Shown: one piece after another, positions 1-6,410 of the stretch | Numbering within the stretch: the stretch's first letter is position 1 | How the letters are laid out: every line of letters begins with the position of its first letter | NCBI GenBank assembly: GCA_006226225.1 | Contig: SBHI01000083.1 | Location: 1 to 7,082, forward strand | Origin: Alphaproteobacteria bacterium | Lineage (GTDB): Bacteria; Pseudomonadota; Alphaproteobacteria; Micavibrionales; CSBR16-224 | Direction of reading: 5' to 3' | Length of the DNA: 7,082 nucleotides | Translations under genes and position numbers: made by a program | The notes under the pieces: generated by a model | What the model was told of the DNA's origin: nothing | Seen by the model: only the letters and a program-made list of their open reading frames with translations | Database searches by the model: none

Positions 1-350
1 ATATCTTCACCGTCAAGATAGACCAAGAACCCTTCATTCAGCAGCTGGTCATCCACCACCAGCGCCACAATCAATAACTGGTCATCCGGCCTTTCCGTAA
101 ATTGTAGCTTACCAGGTTTTTCTTCTACGGCAGTGACACTATCCAAGTCACGGTATTGTTCCGCAGTCTCATCGGTGTTAAATCCCAGAAAACCGCTGTT
201 TTTCTGCTGTACTGCCGGTGCGGCAGGCAAAAAAGCGTCCTGTGCCGTTGCAGATGTTGCAAAAGCGCAGAACAAGGCTATCATCAGCCCGAATGCCAGA
301 ACGGACCTAACGGCGCATGAAACGCGCCCGGCCCCGCACAGATATGTCAT
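1..350 (-). CDS. Exported protein of unknown function, N-terminal fragment (runs off left edge)
   Basis: The reverse strand is open from an ATG at 350-348 to the window edge, giving 116 visible residues. An in-frame TAG lies at 356-354, two codons upstream, so this is the first possible ATG. I see no good Shine-Dalgarno before it. Residues 1-36 look like a Sec signal peptide: arginines at 9 and 15, a hydrophobic core from about 17 to 31, and a likely cut after A36 (SATA before QD). The mature part begins with an Ala/Pro/Gln-rich linker. It then reaches a hydrophobic, strand-like stretch where DDQLL occurs twice (residues 89-93 and 100-104), followed by a glycine/acidic turn (YLDGED). That last part faintly recalls the N-terminus of alphaproteobacterial proteins annotated as outer-membrane usher-like, but this is memory and weak. 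It is divergent from pgi. The gene is well supported; its function is unknown. Confidence 0.72.
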   Translation of the reverse strand, partial: MTYLCGAGRVSCAVRSVLAFGLMIALFCAFATSATAQDAFLPAAPAVQQKNSGFLGFNTDETAEQYRDLDSVTAVEEKPGKLQFTERPDDQLLIVALVVDDQLLNEGFLVYLDGED

Positions 351-506
351 CGTCTAAAACAGACTTTGCTTCGATATACGAATTTCAAAACCGCAGAACA
401 CGGCTTTAAAGATATTTTTCCCACAACCAGAGTAACAAAAAAGAGAGTTGAATACAAATATATGTTTTTGCATGTCATTTTTAGCGAAAAGGCCGATGGG
501 CACATA

Positions 507-525
507 TTTCCGCTGGAAGCGGGAA
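507..525 (+). promoter_or_regulatory. Possible hairpin in the pgi leader
   Basis: Bases 507-514 can pair with 518-525 around a three-base loop (GGA). This gives an 8-bp RNA stem including one G-U pair, with a core of CCGCT against AGCGG. It sits about 60 nt before the pgi start. There is no T-tract after it, so it is not a normal terminator. It may be a leader structure or chance. Confidence 0.25.
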
Positions 526-574
526 GAAAGCTGCGCTAGAGTCTGCTCTCAGGAGTAACAGCCAAAGAATCTGC

Positions 575-579
575 GGGAG
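575..579 (+). promoter_or_regulatory. Ribosome binding site for pgi (decides start)
   Basis: GGGAG lies 6 nt before the ATG at 586 but only 3 nt before the in-frame GTG at 583. The spacing favours ATG 586 over the GTG. Confidence 0.55.
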
Positions 580-585
580 TGTGTG

Positions 586-2166
586 ATGAGCAGCAAAAAA
601 GACATCTGGCGGAGTTTATCCGCACATCAGAAAAAAATGCAGGATATCCGTATGGGCGATCTGTTTTCCAAAGACAGTGCACGGGCGGAGAAATTCACCT
701 TATCCTATGACGCGCTGACACTGGACTATTCCAAGAACCGTATCACGGAAGAAACACGCGACCTGCTGCTGGAACTGTTAGAGGCTTCAGGATTTCAGGA
801 AAAACGCGCCGCCATGTTTGCGGGGGAGCGCATCAACACTACCGAAAACCGCGCCGTTCTGCATACGGCCCTGCGCAATGTCGCCGAACGCCCCGTCCTG
901 CTGGATGATGAGGATGTCATGCCCGAAGTGATTGCCGTTTGGGAGCAAATGCAGGCCTTTGAAGAGGCTATCAATTCCGGCGACTGGACAGGGTTTTCCG
1001 GTAAAAGAATGACCGATATCGTCAATATTGGCATCGGCGGCTCGGTACTGGGTTCGGATATGGTGATTGACGCGCTGAAGGATTTTCATACCGGCAAACT
1101 ACGCTGCCATTTCGTCACCAATGTCGATGCCACGGAAATCAACGACGTTATGCAGTCGCTGAATCCCGAAACCACCCTATTCCTTGTCGCGTCGAAAAGC
1201 TTTACGACGCAGGAGACGATGGCAAATGCCCGTACAGCACGGAATTGGCTGGTCTCACATTACAACGGTAAAGAAGAAGCTGTCGCCGATCATTTTGTCG
1301 CCCTGTCCACCAATGAGGATGCGGTCAAAGAATTTGGCATAGACACGGATAATATGTTCCCCTTCCGCGACTGGGTCGGCGGGCGTTACAGCAGCTGGTC
1401 ATCCATCGGTCTTGTCACCTGTCTGATGATCGGCTTCGATAATTTTAAATCCTTGCTGGAAGGTGCCTATATGGCAGATATGCATTTCCTGAAAGCGGAT
1501 CCGGCGGAAAACATCCCCGTCATGCTGGCTCTGGTCGGTATCTGGTACCGTAATTTCTGGGATGCTCCCTGTTACAGTGTTGTGCCCTATTTCTCACGAT
1601 TGAAAAAACTTCCTCTGTGGCTACAGCAGGTTGATATGGAGAGTAACGGCAAATATGTCACCGCAGCAGGAAAAATCGTAGATACGGCGACAGGGCCGAT
1701 CGTCTTCGGCTATCCCGGCACCGATGCGCAGCATTCCTATTTCCAGCTGATGCATCAGGGCACAGATATGATTCCGGCGGACTTTATCGGTATTCTGAAA
1801 CCGGCCCATACCGTACGCGCACAGCATGACATGCTGATGGCAAATATGCTGGCACAGGCCGAAGCGCTGATGCTGGGACAGGAAAGCCCGAATGATCCCG
1901 CCCGCTATTTCCCCGGTAACCGCCCGACCAATACCATGCTGCTGGAAAAGCTGACCCCTTACACGCTTGGCCTGCTGATGGCCGTTTACGAACATAAGAT
2001 TTTCGTGCAAGGCATGGTGTGGGAGATCAACAGCTTTGACCAGTTCGGAGTCGAGCTGGGCAAGGTTTTGGCTGACCGTATTCTGGGAGAGGTTGCCGCG
2101 GATGCGGCAGGGGCGCATGATTCCTCGACCATGGAACTGTTTGCGCGCTGTTTCAAAAAATCGTAA
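586..2166 (+). CDS. pgi: Glucose-6-phosphate isomerase
   Basis: Cytoplasmic enzyme that interconverts glucose 6-phosphate and fructose 6-phosphate in glycolysis and gluconeogenesis. The protein is 526 residues, slightly shorter than the 549 of E. coli Pgi. Visible landmarks are the phosphate-binding NIGIGGSVLGS (about 147-157), ASKSFTTQET (202-211), family signature 1 DWVGGRYSSWSSIG (262-275), and signature 2 near the C-terminus ending FDQFGVELGK. The expected catalytic residues are present: E352 in MESNGK, H383 in GTDAQHSYF and K493 in GVELGK. The E-to-H distance of 31 matches E. coli E355/H386. The missing length lies between the His and the Lys, a normal family variation. The start is ATG 586 rather than the in-frame GTG 583 because of the GGGAG spacing. 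It is the first gene of a likely three-gene operon, 44 nt ahead of the alpha-glucosidase. No frameshift or missing key residue was seen. Confidence 0.97.
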   Translation: MSSKKDIWRSLSAHQKKMQDIRMGDLFSKDSARAEKFTLSYDALTLDYSKNRITEETRDLLLELLEASGFQEKRAAMFAGERINTTENRAVLHTALRNVAERPVLLDDEDVMPEVIAVWEQMQAFEEAINSGDWTGFSGKRMTDIVNIGIGGSVLGSDMVIDALKDFHTGKLRCHFVTNVDATEINDVMQSLNPETTLFLVASKSFTTQETMANARTARNWLVSHYNGKEEAVADHFVALSTNEDAVKEFGIDTDNMFPFRDWVGGRYSSWSSIGLVTCLMIGFDNFKSLLEGAYMADMHFLKADPAENIPVMLALVGIWYRNFWDAPCYSVVPYFSRLKKLPLWLQQVDMESNGKYVTAAGKIVDTATGPIVFGYPGTDAQHSYFQLMHQGTDMIPADFIGILKPAHTVRAQHDMLMANMLAQAEALMLGQESPNDPARYFPGNRPTNTMLLEKLTPYTLGLLMAVYEHKIFVQGMVWEINSFDQFGVELGKVLADRILGEVAADAAGAHDSSTMELFARCFKKS

Positions 2167-2200
2167 CATTTTGCTTCCCGGTGAAGACCGTATTGAAGAA

Positions 2201-2204
2201 AGGA
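2201..2204 (+). promoter_or_regulatory. Ribosome binding site for the alpha-glucosidase (decides start)
   Basis: AGGA, within the purine run GAAGAAAGGA (2195-2204), is 6 nt before ATG 2211. The reading frame is open back to a GTG at 2181, but that codon has no such site, so ATG 2211 is chosen. Confidence 0.65.
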
Positions 2205-2210
2205 CAGTCT

Positions 2211-3833
2211 ATGAGTGAATGGTGGCGCGGCGCGGTCATGTATCAGATTTATCCCCGCAGTTTCTGCGATGCCCGCGGTGACGGCATCGGTGATCTGAAA
2301 GGCATTACCGAAAAAATTCCCTATCTTGCCGCGTTGGGCGTTGATGGTATCTGGCTGTCGCCTTTCTACAAATCACCGATGAAAGATTTCGGCTATGATG
2401 TGTCCGACTATCTCAGTATTGACCCGCTATTCGGCACAATGCAGGATTTCGAGGAAATGCTTGCCGAAATGCACAAACACGGACTGAAGCTGATTATTGA
2501 TCTGGTTTTAAGCCATACCTCCGACCAGCATGAATGGTTCAAGGAAAGCCGCCGCGATACGCATAATTCGAAAGCTGACTGGTATGTCTGGGCCGATCCG
2601 AAGCCCGACGGCAGCCCGCCGAATAACTGGCTTAGCATTTTCGGCGGCGTGGCATGGGATTACGAAGGACGCCGCGGCCAGTATTATATGCATTCTTTCC
2701 TGACCTCACAGCCCGATCTGAATGTCCGCAATCCCGAAGTACAGGATGCACTGCTGGATGTTGCGAAATTCTGGCTGGAAAAAGGCGTAGACGGTTTTCG
2801 TCTTGATGTCGCGAATTTCTATATGCATGACGAGCAGCTGCGCGACAATCCGCCACAAACCGAATTTGAACCGGGCAGGGTCTATAACGGACTTTATACC
2901 AAGCCCTTCCCCTATGATATGCAGCGTCATCTCTATGATAAATCACAGCCGGAAAATCTGCTGTTTATCGAACGTCTACGCGCCCTGACCGATCAATATG
3001 ACGGCAAGATGATGGTGGCAGAAATCGGTGATGACAACAGCATGAAAACCTGCACCGAATATACCAAAGGCGATAACCGGCTGCATACGGCCTATAACAT
3101 GGAACTGCTTGGCTGGCATGACGGTGCGGAAGAAATTCACGAACTGTTTACCCGCTATAACAGCTATGAAGGCGGCTGGCCGGCATGGGCCTTTTCTAAC
3201 CATGATGTTCTGCGCATCGCCTCACGCGGAAAACAGGATAATCCTGACTTGCAAAAACAGCGCGTCAAAATGCTGACGGCACTTCTGACCAGTCTGCGCG
3301 GCACGATCTTCCTGTATCAGGGCGAAGAGCTGGGGCTAACCGAAGCCGATGTACCTTTTGAGAAACTGCAGGATCCGTTCGGTATTTTCCTTTATCCCGA
3401 CAGTAAGGGACGCGATGGTTGCCGTACACCGATCCCCTGGACAAGTGCGGAGAAAAATGCCGGTTTTTCAGCGGCAGAGGACACATGGCTGCCGATCCCC
3501 GAAGAGCATCGGCTTTCCGCCGTTTCAACGCAGGAAAACGACCCGTCTTCCGTGCTGAATTTTGTCCGCCAGTTTCTGGAATGGCGCAAACACCATAACG
3601 CGCTCATCACGGGAGAGATTGATTTTGATATCGCCAAAAACAATCTGCTGGTTTTCAGCCGCCAAACAGGTGATGAAACGGTGATTGCCGGATTTAATCT
3701 GGGCAGTGATGTGAAAAAACTCGACAAAGCCGCAGACTGGGAATTGCTGGACGGGCACGGTCTGCCTGTAACCGTCAATGACAACGCAATTGAGCTCCCC
3801 GCTTTTGGCGGCTTCTTCGCAAAACGGGTGTAA
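2211..3833 (+). CDS. GH13 family alpha-glucosidase (GH13_23-like)
   Basis: A 540-residue glycoside hydrolase of the alpha-amylase clan that releases glucose from the non-reducing end of short alpha-glucosides (maltose- or sucrose-type substrates; exact specificity cannot be read here). The N-terminus WWRGAVMYQIYPRSFCD is the usual start of the (beta/alpha)8 barrel. GH13 region I is DLVLSH (97-102), region II GFRLDVANF with nucleophile D199, region III MVAEIGDD with acid/base E271, and region IV SNHD with stabilising D332. Ser in place of Asn in region I, and the AEIGDD form of region III, fit the bacterial aglA-type subgroup as I remember it. No signal peptide is visible, so it is cytoplasmic and would act on imported sugar. 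A small C-terminal beta domain follows from about 450. It lies 44 nt after pgi and 5 nt before the next gene, which argues for co-transcription. Glucose released here would need a kinase, not in this window, before Pgi could use it. Trehalose or isomaltose activity cannot be excluded. Confidence 0.93.
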   Translation: MSEWWRGAVMYQIYPRSFCDARGDGIGDLKGITEKIPYLAALGVDGIWLSPFYKSPMKDFGYDVSDYLSIDPLFGTMQDFEEMLAEMHKHGLKLIIDLVLSHTSDQHEWFKESRRDTHNSKADWYVWADPKPDGSPPNNWLSIFGGVAWDYEGRRGQYYMHSFLTSQPDLNVRNPEVQDALLDVAKFWLEKGVDGFRLDVANFYMHDEQLRDNPPQTEFEPGRVYNGLYTKPFPYDMQRHLYDKSQPENLLFIERLRALTDQYDGKMMVAEIGDDNSMKTCTEYTKGDNRLHTAYNMELLGWHDGAEEIHELFTRYNSYEGGWPAWAFSNHDVLRIASRGKQDNPDLQKQRVKMLTALLTSLRGTIFLYQGEELGLTEADVPFEKLQDPFGIFLYPDSKGRDGCRTPIPWTSAEKNAGFSAAEDTWLPIPEEHRLSAVSTQENDPSSVLNFVRQFLEWRKHHNALITGEIDFDIAKNNLLVFSRQTGDETVIAGFNLGSDVKKLDKAADWELLDGHGLPVTVNDNAIELPAFGGFFAKRV

Positions 3834-3838
3834 AAACA

Positions 3839-4174
3839 ATGACGCGCATCTTATTGATTTCAGGACTTGCATTCGCCGCCTTTTTTTCCGTTCCGGTACA
3901 CGCAAAAGCACAGGGCTATTACCTGACAGCGCAAGAACTCCTGCAAATGTGCAGCAGCAGTTTTAATACCGATTACGGTTACTGTGCGGGTTATGTGACA
4001 GGTGTTGCCGATGAATTGCTGGGTAGTGCCTCTGCATGCCACAAGGTCAGCGTCAAAAGCCAGCAGCTGCGCGATATTACCGTGCGCTATATCGAAAAAC
4101 ATCCCGAGAGCTTAGACCAACCGGCCCGCAGCGTAACTGCTACAGCCTTGGCAGCTGCTTTCCCATGCCGCTAA
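3839..4174 (+). CDS. Rap1a/Tai immunity-like small exported protein (copy 1)
   Basis: A 111-residue protein. Residues 1 to about 24 form a signal peptide (basic R3, hydrophobic 4-18, cut near VHA or AKA), placing it in the periplasm. The mature part has the layout I recall for Rap1a/Tai-family proteins: a helix ending LLQMC (C38), CAGYVTGVAD (C49), a third Cys (C67), a QLRDITVRYIEKHPE helix, and the terminal ALAAAFPC (C110). Four cysteines would give two disulfides. Characterised members (Serratia Rap1a, Tai4-type) neutralise type VI secretion amidase effectors; many relatives have no known partner. The usual CxP after the third Cys is replaced by CHK. It starts 5 nt after the alpha-glucosidase stop with only a weak GGGTG ahead, suggesting coupled translation, and is followed by a strong terminator. 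No effector gene is adjacent, so an immunity role is not established. Family assignment fairly likely; function unknown. Confidence 0.8.
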   Translation: MTRILLISGLAFAAFFSVPVHAKAQGYYLTAQELLQMCSSSFNTDYGYCAGYVTGVADELLGSASACHKVSVKSQQLRDITVRYIEKHPESLDQPARSVTATALAAAFPCR

Positions 4175-4193
4175 AAGGCGTATCGCAGACATT

Positions 4194-4226
4194 AGAAAGG
4201 CCTCCTAAAAGGAGGCCTTTCTTTTT
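4194..4226 (+). terminator. Intrinsic terminator of the pgi operon
   Basis: A perfect 12-bp inverted repeat, AGAAAGGCCTCC (4194-4205) and GGAGGCCTTTCT (4211-4222), encloses a 5-nt loop and runs into a TTTTT tract (4222-4226). It begins 20 nt after the stop codon at 4174. On the opposite strand the stem is followed by AATG rather than a T-run. It should therefore act mainly on rightward transcription, though it lies between convergent genes and could slow polymerase coming from the right. Confidence 0.9.
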
Positions 4227-4247
4227 ACTGTGCTCCAAATTCTTTTG

Positions 4248-5807
4248 TTATGGGGCTTGCTGCATCGGCGGTTGCTGACCGCCTCCCATCATCATCATCA
4301 TGGCATCCTGACCATTCACCAAAAGCTTTCCGTCACGGCTGATGACAAAGTCATAGGTCAGAACGGATTGGCCTGTCGCTTCATCCGTGCCCGGTTTGCC
4401 AAGCTGCTGTACCAACATCAGCGGCATCAGTGCCTGTTGCATCACCGGCGGCAGTTCCTGCGCCTTTGCCTGCGATTCCGCCAGCATCTCGTTCAGGTTA
4501 CGCAGACGACCGAAGAACTGTGCCGTAAATCCGTACATCGCCGTTGCATCTGCAACAGCCTCCCCTTTCAGGGACGTTCCCAAAGCCGGCATATCCACAG
4601 CATGATTTTCAAGTACGTATTTGGTTCCCGCCTCGTTCAGCATTTGCTGGATTGCCCCCAGATTAAAGGGCTCAGCACCACGTGCATCCGGCTGTAATGC
4701 CGTTCCCAACAGCGCCATCAGCCCCTTCATCGGCATATTGACAACACTCATCTTGTATTCGATCAATGACGGGATATATTGCTGGAAATCAGCCTGAATA
4801 CCCGGAATAGACAATCCGTTCAGCTTTCCGCTCAGTTTAACCGAAGCCGCTTCCTCGCGCATTCCGTTTAAGCCGAAGCCGAAACCCGCATCTTTTAAAG
4901 AGAAGGAAGACGCTTGCCCGCCGTTTTGCTGGAAATTCACTGTCATATCTTTCAGTGAGAAATCCGTATCCATACCGTTTGACGATTCCAATATGCTGGT
5001 CATGATATGACTGCCATAGGCCGCGCTTTCCTCGGCAGACATATTCGTCATATCAATATTCCCCAGATCTTTCTGGAACTGTGTCATACCGGCCAGGTCA
5101 AAAGCCTCGTAAGAACCGGCAGCCACAAGATCACCGATCCCGATAAAGAGGCTCCCCTCATGTTCGCTGGCCATATCCAGTTTCAACATCTTCGCGGAAA
5201 ATTTACTCGGCCCGCTATAGTAACCGCTTGCATCTGTTTCAAGATTCATCATTCCGCTTAAGTCATCCAGCGTCAGGGTGATACCCGCCGCAGGCATGGT
5301 CATTTTGACATCCTGATAAGAGAAACTGTATTTCGGTGTCGCCGCAATTGACGGCACATAAAGCGCATGCGCTTTCTGCTGACCGATATTCAGTTGAAAC
5401 ACTTCCTGCCCTGTGGAGTCCTTACCGAGAATCGGCATCGGCATCGCGACACTCATATTGAGCGCATCATCGCCTTCCGGCACAACATTCATCACCATCT
5501 GGCCAAAATCAACCAGCAGCCTATCCGCCGCATTCGTCGGATGTTCCATTTCCATCGCATATTCCGGCAGCACTACCTGATAATAGCCGTCATGTTGGGT
5601 CACCGTCACTTCGCCTTCATGCCGCAGTTCCAAAGACGGTATACCGCCGTAAACCTTGTCCGCGTAATCAATCTGCTCTTGAATGATCGTTTTCAGTTTT
5701 GCTGCACCGGCATCGTCAATCACTTGTGCATAAGCCGGCGATGCGGCAAAGAGAAATGTGGCCGCTGCTATCGCCGTAACTGTTTTTGCCGTAATCGTCT
5801 TGTTCAT
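4248..5807 (-). CDS. Exported methionine-rich protein of unknown function
   Basis: A 519-residue protein starting at ATG 5807 behind AGGAGT at 8-nt spacing. The signal peptide is clear: K3 and K8, a hydrophobic core, and a cut after A27 (SPAYA before QV). I see no further membrane span, so it is probably periplasmic. The body alternates short beta-like strands such as YSFSYQDVKMTM, with FSLKD repeated exactly at 283-287 and 302-306. It ends with YDFVISRDGKLLVNG, five Met in a row (503-507) and a Gly/Gln/Pro tail. By count it has about 38 Met (roughly 7%) and no Cys or Trp. The repeated strands and the 'dGkLlvNG' ending loosely recall DUF945/YdgA-type or AsmA-like periplasmic proteins, but the match is too weak to name. 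It is transcribed alone, convergent with the pgi operon and divergent from the second Rap1a-like gene. It is a real gene on length, signal peptide and ribosome site; its role is unknown. Confidence 0.88.
   Translation of the reverse strand: MNKTITAKTVTAIAAATFLFAASPAYAQVIDDAGAAKLKTIIQEQIDYADKVYGGIPSLELRHEGEVTVTQHDGYYQVVLPEYAMEMEHPTNAADRLLVDFGQMVMNVVPEGDDALNMSVAMPMPILGKDSTGQEVFQLNIGQQKAHALYVPSIAATPKYSFSYQDVKMTMPAAGITLTLDDLSGMMNLETDASGYYSGPSKFSAKMLKLDMASEHEGSLFIGIGDLVAAGSYEAFDLAGMTQFQKDLGNIDMTNMSAEESAAYGSHIMTSILESSNGMDTDFSLKDMTVNFQQNGGQASSFSLKDAGFGFGLNGMREEAASVKLSGKLNGLSIPGIQADFQQYIPSLIEYKMSVVNMPMKGLMALLGTALQPDARGAEPFNLGAIQQMLNEAGTKYVLENHAVDMPALGTSLKGEAVADATAMYGFTAQFFGRLRNLNEMLAESQAKAQELPPVMQQALMPLMLVQQLGKPGTDEATGQSVLTYDFVISRDGKLLVNGQDAMMMMMGGGQQPPMQQAP
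4287..4301. repeat. (CAT/ATG)5 trinucleotide repeat
   Basis: Five CAT units in tandem, read on the minus strand as five ATG codons giving MMMMM (residues 503-507) near the C-terminus of the exported Met-rich protein. Unit loss or gain would stay in frame and change only the Met-run length. Confidence 0.9.
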
Positions 5808-5815
5808 TAAAACAC

Positions 5816-5821
5816 ACTCCT
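5816..5821 (-). promoter_or_regulatory. Ribosome binding site for the Met-rich exported protein
   Basis: Read on the minus strand, AGGAGT lies 8 nt upstream of the ATG at 5807-5805. It is the best Shine-Dalgarno in the window and fixes that start. Confidence 0.75.
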
Positions 5822-5958
5822 AATCTATCATGGTAAAATGCGGCTGTTATCTTCATGAAACACGGAATCAGTATGAAAGACAAGTCTTGCCGGTAAAATA
5901 TTTTCTCCTTAATCACGGCCTATCCTGACAAAACTTCCTTAAAAAAACCTTTAAAAGA

Positions 5959-5967
5959 TGTTATGCT
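5959..5967 (+). promoter_or_regulatory. Possible extended -10 promoter for the Rap1a-like/uvrB unit
   Basis: TGTTATGCT has the TG-n-TATxxT form of an extended -10 element, matching TATAAT at 4 of 6 bases. It sits about 40 nt before the chosen start at 6009. The -35 position is A-rich and poor, as extended -10 promoters tolerate. This is a single weak match by eye; it would also mean the longer reading frame from 5958 is not translated from this transcript. Confidence 0.25.
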
Positions 5968-6008
5968 CCGGTTCCATTCCAGAAAACAGCCGAAAAACGG
6001 GCAGAGTG

Positions 6009-6398
6009 ATGATGAAAAATTTTGCAGTAACCCTGATTTGCGCAGCGGCACTATGCCTGTGCTTTCCGAAAAAGAGCGATGCCGCCTATTTGACGGCACT
6101 GGATCTGCTGACCATGTGCGACAGCGGCGAAAAAGCGCGGCAGGAGACCTGCGCCAGCTATATTGCAGGTGTCATCGACTATCACCGCCTGATCCGCTCG
6201 CTGGGCACTGCCCCGACGGTTGATTTCTGTGTACCGGGAAAAATGAAACTGGAAGATGTCATCCTGCATGTGACGCAATATTTAAAAAAACAGCCGCAGC
6301 ATGACGCCTTTATCGCCTCCCCCGCGATTGCGCTGGCGCTGTATCATTACTTCCCGTGCAAAGGGGGCACGCGCAACGCCTCCCTGCAGCGCAAATAG
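6009..6398 (+). CDS. Rap1a/Tai immunity-like small exported protein (copy 2)
   Basis: A 129-residue protein. The frame is open back to ATG 5958, but a signal peptide begins only at the tandem ATGs 6009/6012 (MMKNFAVTLICAAALCLCF, cut near SDA before AY). The start is therefore set at 6009, with 6012 equally possible; the ribosome site is weak (GGGCAGAG, 5999-6006). The mature part follows copy 1: LTALDLLTMC (C37), CASYIAGVIDY (C48), DFCVPG (C74, with the CxP that copy 1 lacks), a DVILHVTQYLKKQP helix, and ALYHYFPC (C117). A 12-residue basic tail follows the usual FPC end. Two disulfides are likely in the periplasm. Known relatives are antitoxins for type VI secretion effectors, but no effector or secretion gene is visible here. 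It ends 12 nt before uvrB, so the two are probably co-transcribed. Similarity to copy 1 is in pattern rather than close identity, so the pair is an old duplication or two separate acquisitions. Confidence 0.78.
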   Translation: MMKNFAVTLICAAALCLCFPKKSDAAYLTALDLLTMCDSGEKARQETCASYIAGVIDYHRLIRSLGTAPTVDFCVPGKMKLEDVILHVTQYLKKQPQHDAFIASPAIALALYHYFPCKGGTRNASLQRK

Positions 6399-6410
6399 GC
6401 GCAGCCCGTC

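Larger units (their letters stand above)
351..585. other. Divergent intergenic region between the exported-protein gene and pgi
   Basis: This 235-nt stretch must hold the promoters for both the leftward exported-protein gene and the rightward pgi operon. It is A/T-rich from about 400 to 490. I could not find a convincing -35/-10 pair for either direction: TTGAAT at 448-453 has no good -10 at normal spacing. The only clear local structure is a small hairpin at 507-525, listed separately. A CAGGAG at 550-555 looks like a ribosome binding site, but no start codon follows at useful distance. Confidence 0.6.
5808..6008. other. Divergent intergenic region
   Basis: This 201-nt stretch lies between the leftward Met-rich protein gene and the rightward Rap1a-like gene, and so should carry both promoters. 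It is A/T-rich. It holds an extended -10-like sequence for the rightward unit (5959-5967) and a short palindrome, AAGAC-AA-GTCTT (5877-5888), of unknown meaning. I found no alphaproteobacterial SOS box (GTTC-N7-GTTC) here despite the downstream uvrB. Confidence 0.55.

Noticed and set aside
133..357. Rightward 74-residue open frame
   Set aside because: It lies opposite the leftward exported-protein frame, which has a convincing signal peptide and stays open to the window edge; the rightward product has no recognisable features.
39..1405. 17-bp exact direct repeat, CAGCAGCTGGTCATCCA, at 39-55 and 1389-1405
   Set aside because: The copies code on opposite strands for unrelated peptides (DDQLL versus SSWSS) and have no flanking similarity; most likely coincidence helped by shared codon preference.
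1621..2169. Leftward 182-residue frame opposite the end of pgi
   Set aside because: Antisense shadow of a strongly conserved pgi region, including the catalytic residues and signature 2; no independent coding evidence.
2499..2516. Asn-to-Ser change in GH13 region I of the alpha-glucosidase
   Set aside because: DxVLSHTSDQH is, as I recall, the normal form in the aglA/GH13_23-type subgroup, and the catalytic Asp, Glu and Asp are intact, so this is not a broken enzyme.
4230..4697. Rightward 155-residue frame with a run of histidines
   Set aside because: The His run is only the CAT repeat read on the wrong strand; the frame is antisense to the Met-rich protein gene and has no ribosome site.
5716..5916. 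Leftward 66-residue frame overlapping the start of the Met-rich gene
   Set aside because: Out of frame with the signal peptide and ribosome site of the real gene; ends within it with no features of its own.
5958..6008. Longer N-terminus for the second Rap1a-like protein, from ATG 5958
   Set aside because: No Shine-Dalgarno before 5958, and the extra 17 residues would bury the signal peptide behind a polar, basic stretch.
5808..6410. Possible LexA (SOS) control of uvrB
   Set aside because: No GTTC-N7-GTTC alphaproteobacterial box or CTGT-N8-ACAG box was found in the regions upstream of the Rap1a-like gene or uvrB.
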